64,000 nt of DNA from Janthinobacterium lividum (GTDB taxonomy: Bacteria > Pseudomonadota > Gammaproteobacteria > Burkholderiales > Burkholderiaceae_D): assembly GCF_034424625.1 (NCBI RefSeq), contig NZ_CP139977.1, positions 124,001-188,000 on the forward strand, in the 5' to 3' direction. Below, in pieces: positions 62,650-64,000 of the stretch; the stretch's first letter is position 1, and each line of letters opens with the position of its first letter. Under the pieces are notes generated by a model. That model saw nothing but the letters and a program-made list of their open reading frames with translations. It was not told where the DNA came from and ran no database searches. The position numbers and the translations under genes are program-made.

Positions 62650-63878
62650 GCGATTTGGCCAGCTATGGATCGCAGGACGCGCTGCCGCCCGCGCACCTGT
62701 TCGGTGCAGTCAGCGACGACTGGGCAGCAGCGGATATCTGGCTGGGCGAAGTGGCCGATAACAGCCGCAACAGTTCCCGTGAGACGCTGGCTACATACCG
62801 GTTTCACCTGGCCAAGCTGCGCTGGTACTGCGAACAGATCGCCCATCTTCCTCCGTCGCGCTGGACGATTCCGGACGTCAAGGCCTTCCGCGATTTTTTA
62901 AGCGCGCTGCCGGCGCGGGCCATCTCGGCACGCGGGGCGCGCGCCGGCGACAAGGGCTACACGCCGTTTCGCAAGCAGCCGTCGCCGAGCAGCCAGGCCG
63001 ATATCATGCGTTTTGCGCGCGCGATGTTCGCGGCTTTCCATGGCACCGGCTACCTGCGCGTCAACCCCATGATACTGACCCGGACACCGAAGCCGCGCCG
63101 GCTGGACACCAGCCGCTCGATTGCGCCTGACGTCTATGACCTGGTGCTGGGCGTGATGGAGCGCCAGCGGGACGAGGGGCAGGTGGCGTATCAGCGGCAT
63201 TTGCGCGACCGTTTTGTCCTGGTGTTCTTGCGCGAGACGGGGCTGCGCGCCTCTGAGCTGGTGGGCGCCAGCATGGGTGCCGTGTATGCGCTGAGCGATC
63301 CGGAAGCGGGTAAAACCTACTGGGTGGTGCGCGTCGACGAGGAGGATGCCAAAGGCGCCAATGAACGTTCGATTCCGCTTACGCGCGTGGCGATGGATGC
63401 GCTGATCGCCTACCGGCTGGGTTTCGGGCTACCGGCGCTGCCCGCTCCGAACGAAGTGCAGCCCATCGTGCTGTCGCCGCGCACCCGGCCGTTGTCGATC
63501 AACGCCCGCGCCGTCAAGGGGGCGGCCGACCGGCGCTTCTTTGGCGCCTGGGGCAGCGTCACGACGCGGCAGGGACTCTACAAGATCGTCAAGGGCCGGA
63601 TCACCGATGCCGCGCAGGTGCTGCAGCGCGACGGCCTGCATGATGCCGCCACCGAATTGCTGAAAGCCTCGCCGCACTGGCTGCGGCATACCTTCGCCAA
63701 GGCGACCCTGTTGCACGGGCATAGCGTAGTGGATGTAGCCGCGGCGCTGGGCCACGCCAGCGTCGATACCACGATGATCTACACGGAGCAGGGTGCGCTC
63801 GATCAAATCAGGGCGTGGGAGCGTCGCCGGCCGGGGATATTGGCCGAAGTCGAGCATACACTCCCCATCAATTACTAG
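62646..63878 (+). CDS. Tyrosine recombinase/integrase, intact
   Basis: A 410-aa site-specific recombinase. The core-binding domain (about 30-130: SSRETLATYRFHLAKLRWYC) precedes the catalytic domain with all key residues. These are Arg in ETGLRASEL (about 201), Lys in the beta-hairpin region (DAKGANERSIPL), HxxR as HWLRHTFA (about 344-347), LGHAS His (about 370) and the nucleophilic Tyr of TTMIYTEQ (about 379). It is encoded with the KfrA-like protein, so it probably resolves multimers or integrates or excises part of the replicon. After the stop, 63879-64000 shows no gene. Confidence 0.93.
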   Translation: MSDLASYGSQDALPPAHLFGAVSDDWAAADIWLGEVADNSRNSSRETLATYRFHLAKLRWYCEQIAHLPPSRWTIPDVKAFRDFLSALPARAISARGARAGDKGYTPFRKQPSPSSQADIMRFARAMFAAFHGTGYLRVNPMILTRTPKPRRLDTSRSIAPDVYDLVLGVMERQRDEGQVAYQRHLRDRFVLVFLRETGLRASELVGASMGAVYALSDPEAGKTYWVVRVDEEDAKGANERSIPLTRVAMDALIAYRLGFGLPALPAPNEVQPIVLSPRTRPLSINARAVKGAADRRFFGAWGSVTTRQGLYKIVKGRITDAAQVLQRDGLHDAATELLKASPHWLRHTFAKATLLHGHSVVDVAAALGHASVDTTMIYTEQGALDQIRAWERRRPGILAEVEHTLPINY

Positions 63879-64000
63879 AGGCGAAGTTCAGGCGAGTATT
63901 TGCACCTGCTGAATCCGTGGGCGGTGCGGCCGCTGTTGAAAGATCCGTTGGATGATGGGATCTACGTTTTGAGGGCTGCATTCGCAGCTAGCTAGATAAG

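Noticed and set aside
1..64000. tRNA or rRNA genes
   Set aside because: No cloverleaf-like or rRNA-like stretch was recognised on reading; a tRNAscan/Infernal run would be decisive.

Overview
The window looks like part of a large plasmid or secondary replicon of a beta-proteobacterium close to Oxalobacteraceae (Janthinobacterium/Massilia-like). This rests on protein style, high GC with AT-rich islands, and the combination of a Bap-like adhesin, a foldase-dependent lipase and a GspF-E-PilMNOP-like-GspD operon. It is an inference from the sequence, not a database match. Replication and partition genes (Rep_3 initiator, about 18 iterons, parAB, KfrA-like protein, RES/Xre toxin-antitoxin, three tyrosine-recombinase-type genes) fill roughly 42.5-64 kb. 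Surface and secretion functions fill 1-42.5 kb.

Layout. 1-2.8 kb: a type I secretion ABC transporter (cut by the window edge) and its HlyD-type adaptor. 2.9-3.25 kb: a relic of an adhesin repeat. 3.65-18.4 kb, minus strand: a lipoprotein, an OmpA-like protein and a 4311-residue repetitive adhesin, which ends at a clear terminator. 18.9-21.4 kb: a graveyard of IS1595-, IS5- and metallopeptidase fragments. It encloses an unannotated double-glycine-leader (bacteriocin-like) peptide gene and a candidate immunity gene. 21.7-23.5 kb: secreted lipase plus lipase foldase. 23.8-29.1 kb: two copies of an EAL-domain/small HTH-protein module, a third decayed EAL copy, and a LuxR-type response regulator. 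30.6-33.2 kb: a secreted M4 metallopeptidase. 33.3-42.5 kb: an eleven-gene type II secretion/type IV pilus-like operon.

42.7-48.95 kb: small plasmid-type genes, a DUF1173 protein translationally coupled to a degenerate recombinase, and a second degenerate recombinase. 49-54.7 kb: rep gene, iteron field, parA and parB with a terminator. 55.4-58.8 kb: outlying iterons, a decayed IscB nuclease gene preceded by a structured region matching its omega/HEARO RNA, and two of three copies of a perfect 15-bp palindrome that is a candidate parS. 60.2-63.9 kb: RES/Xre toxin-antitoxin, then a coupled small ORF, kfrA-like gene and intact tyrosine recombinase.

How it fits together: the type I system probably exports the giant adhesin. 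The type II-like system may export the lipase and the M4 protease. The EAL/HTH/response-regulator genes plausibly tune the adhesive or secretory state. The right half keeps the replicon replicating, segregating and stable. The most novel items are the hidden double-glycine peptide locus, the IscB/omega-RNA relic, the adhesin's 438-bp higher-order repeat with a second relic downstream, and the palindrome family around parB.
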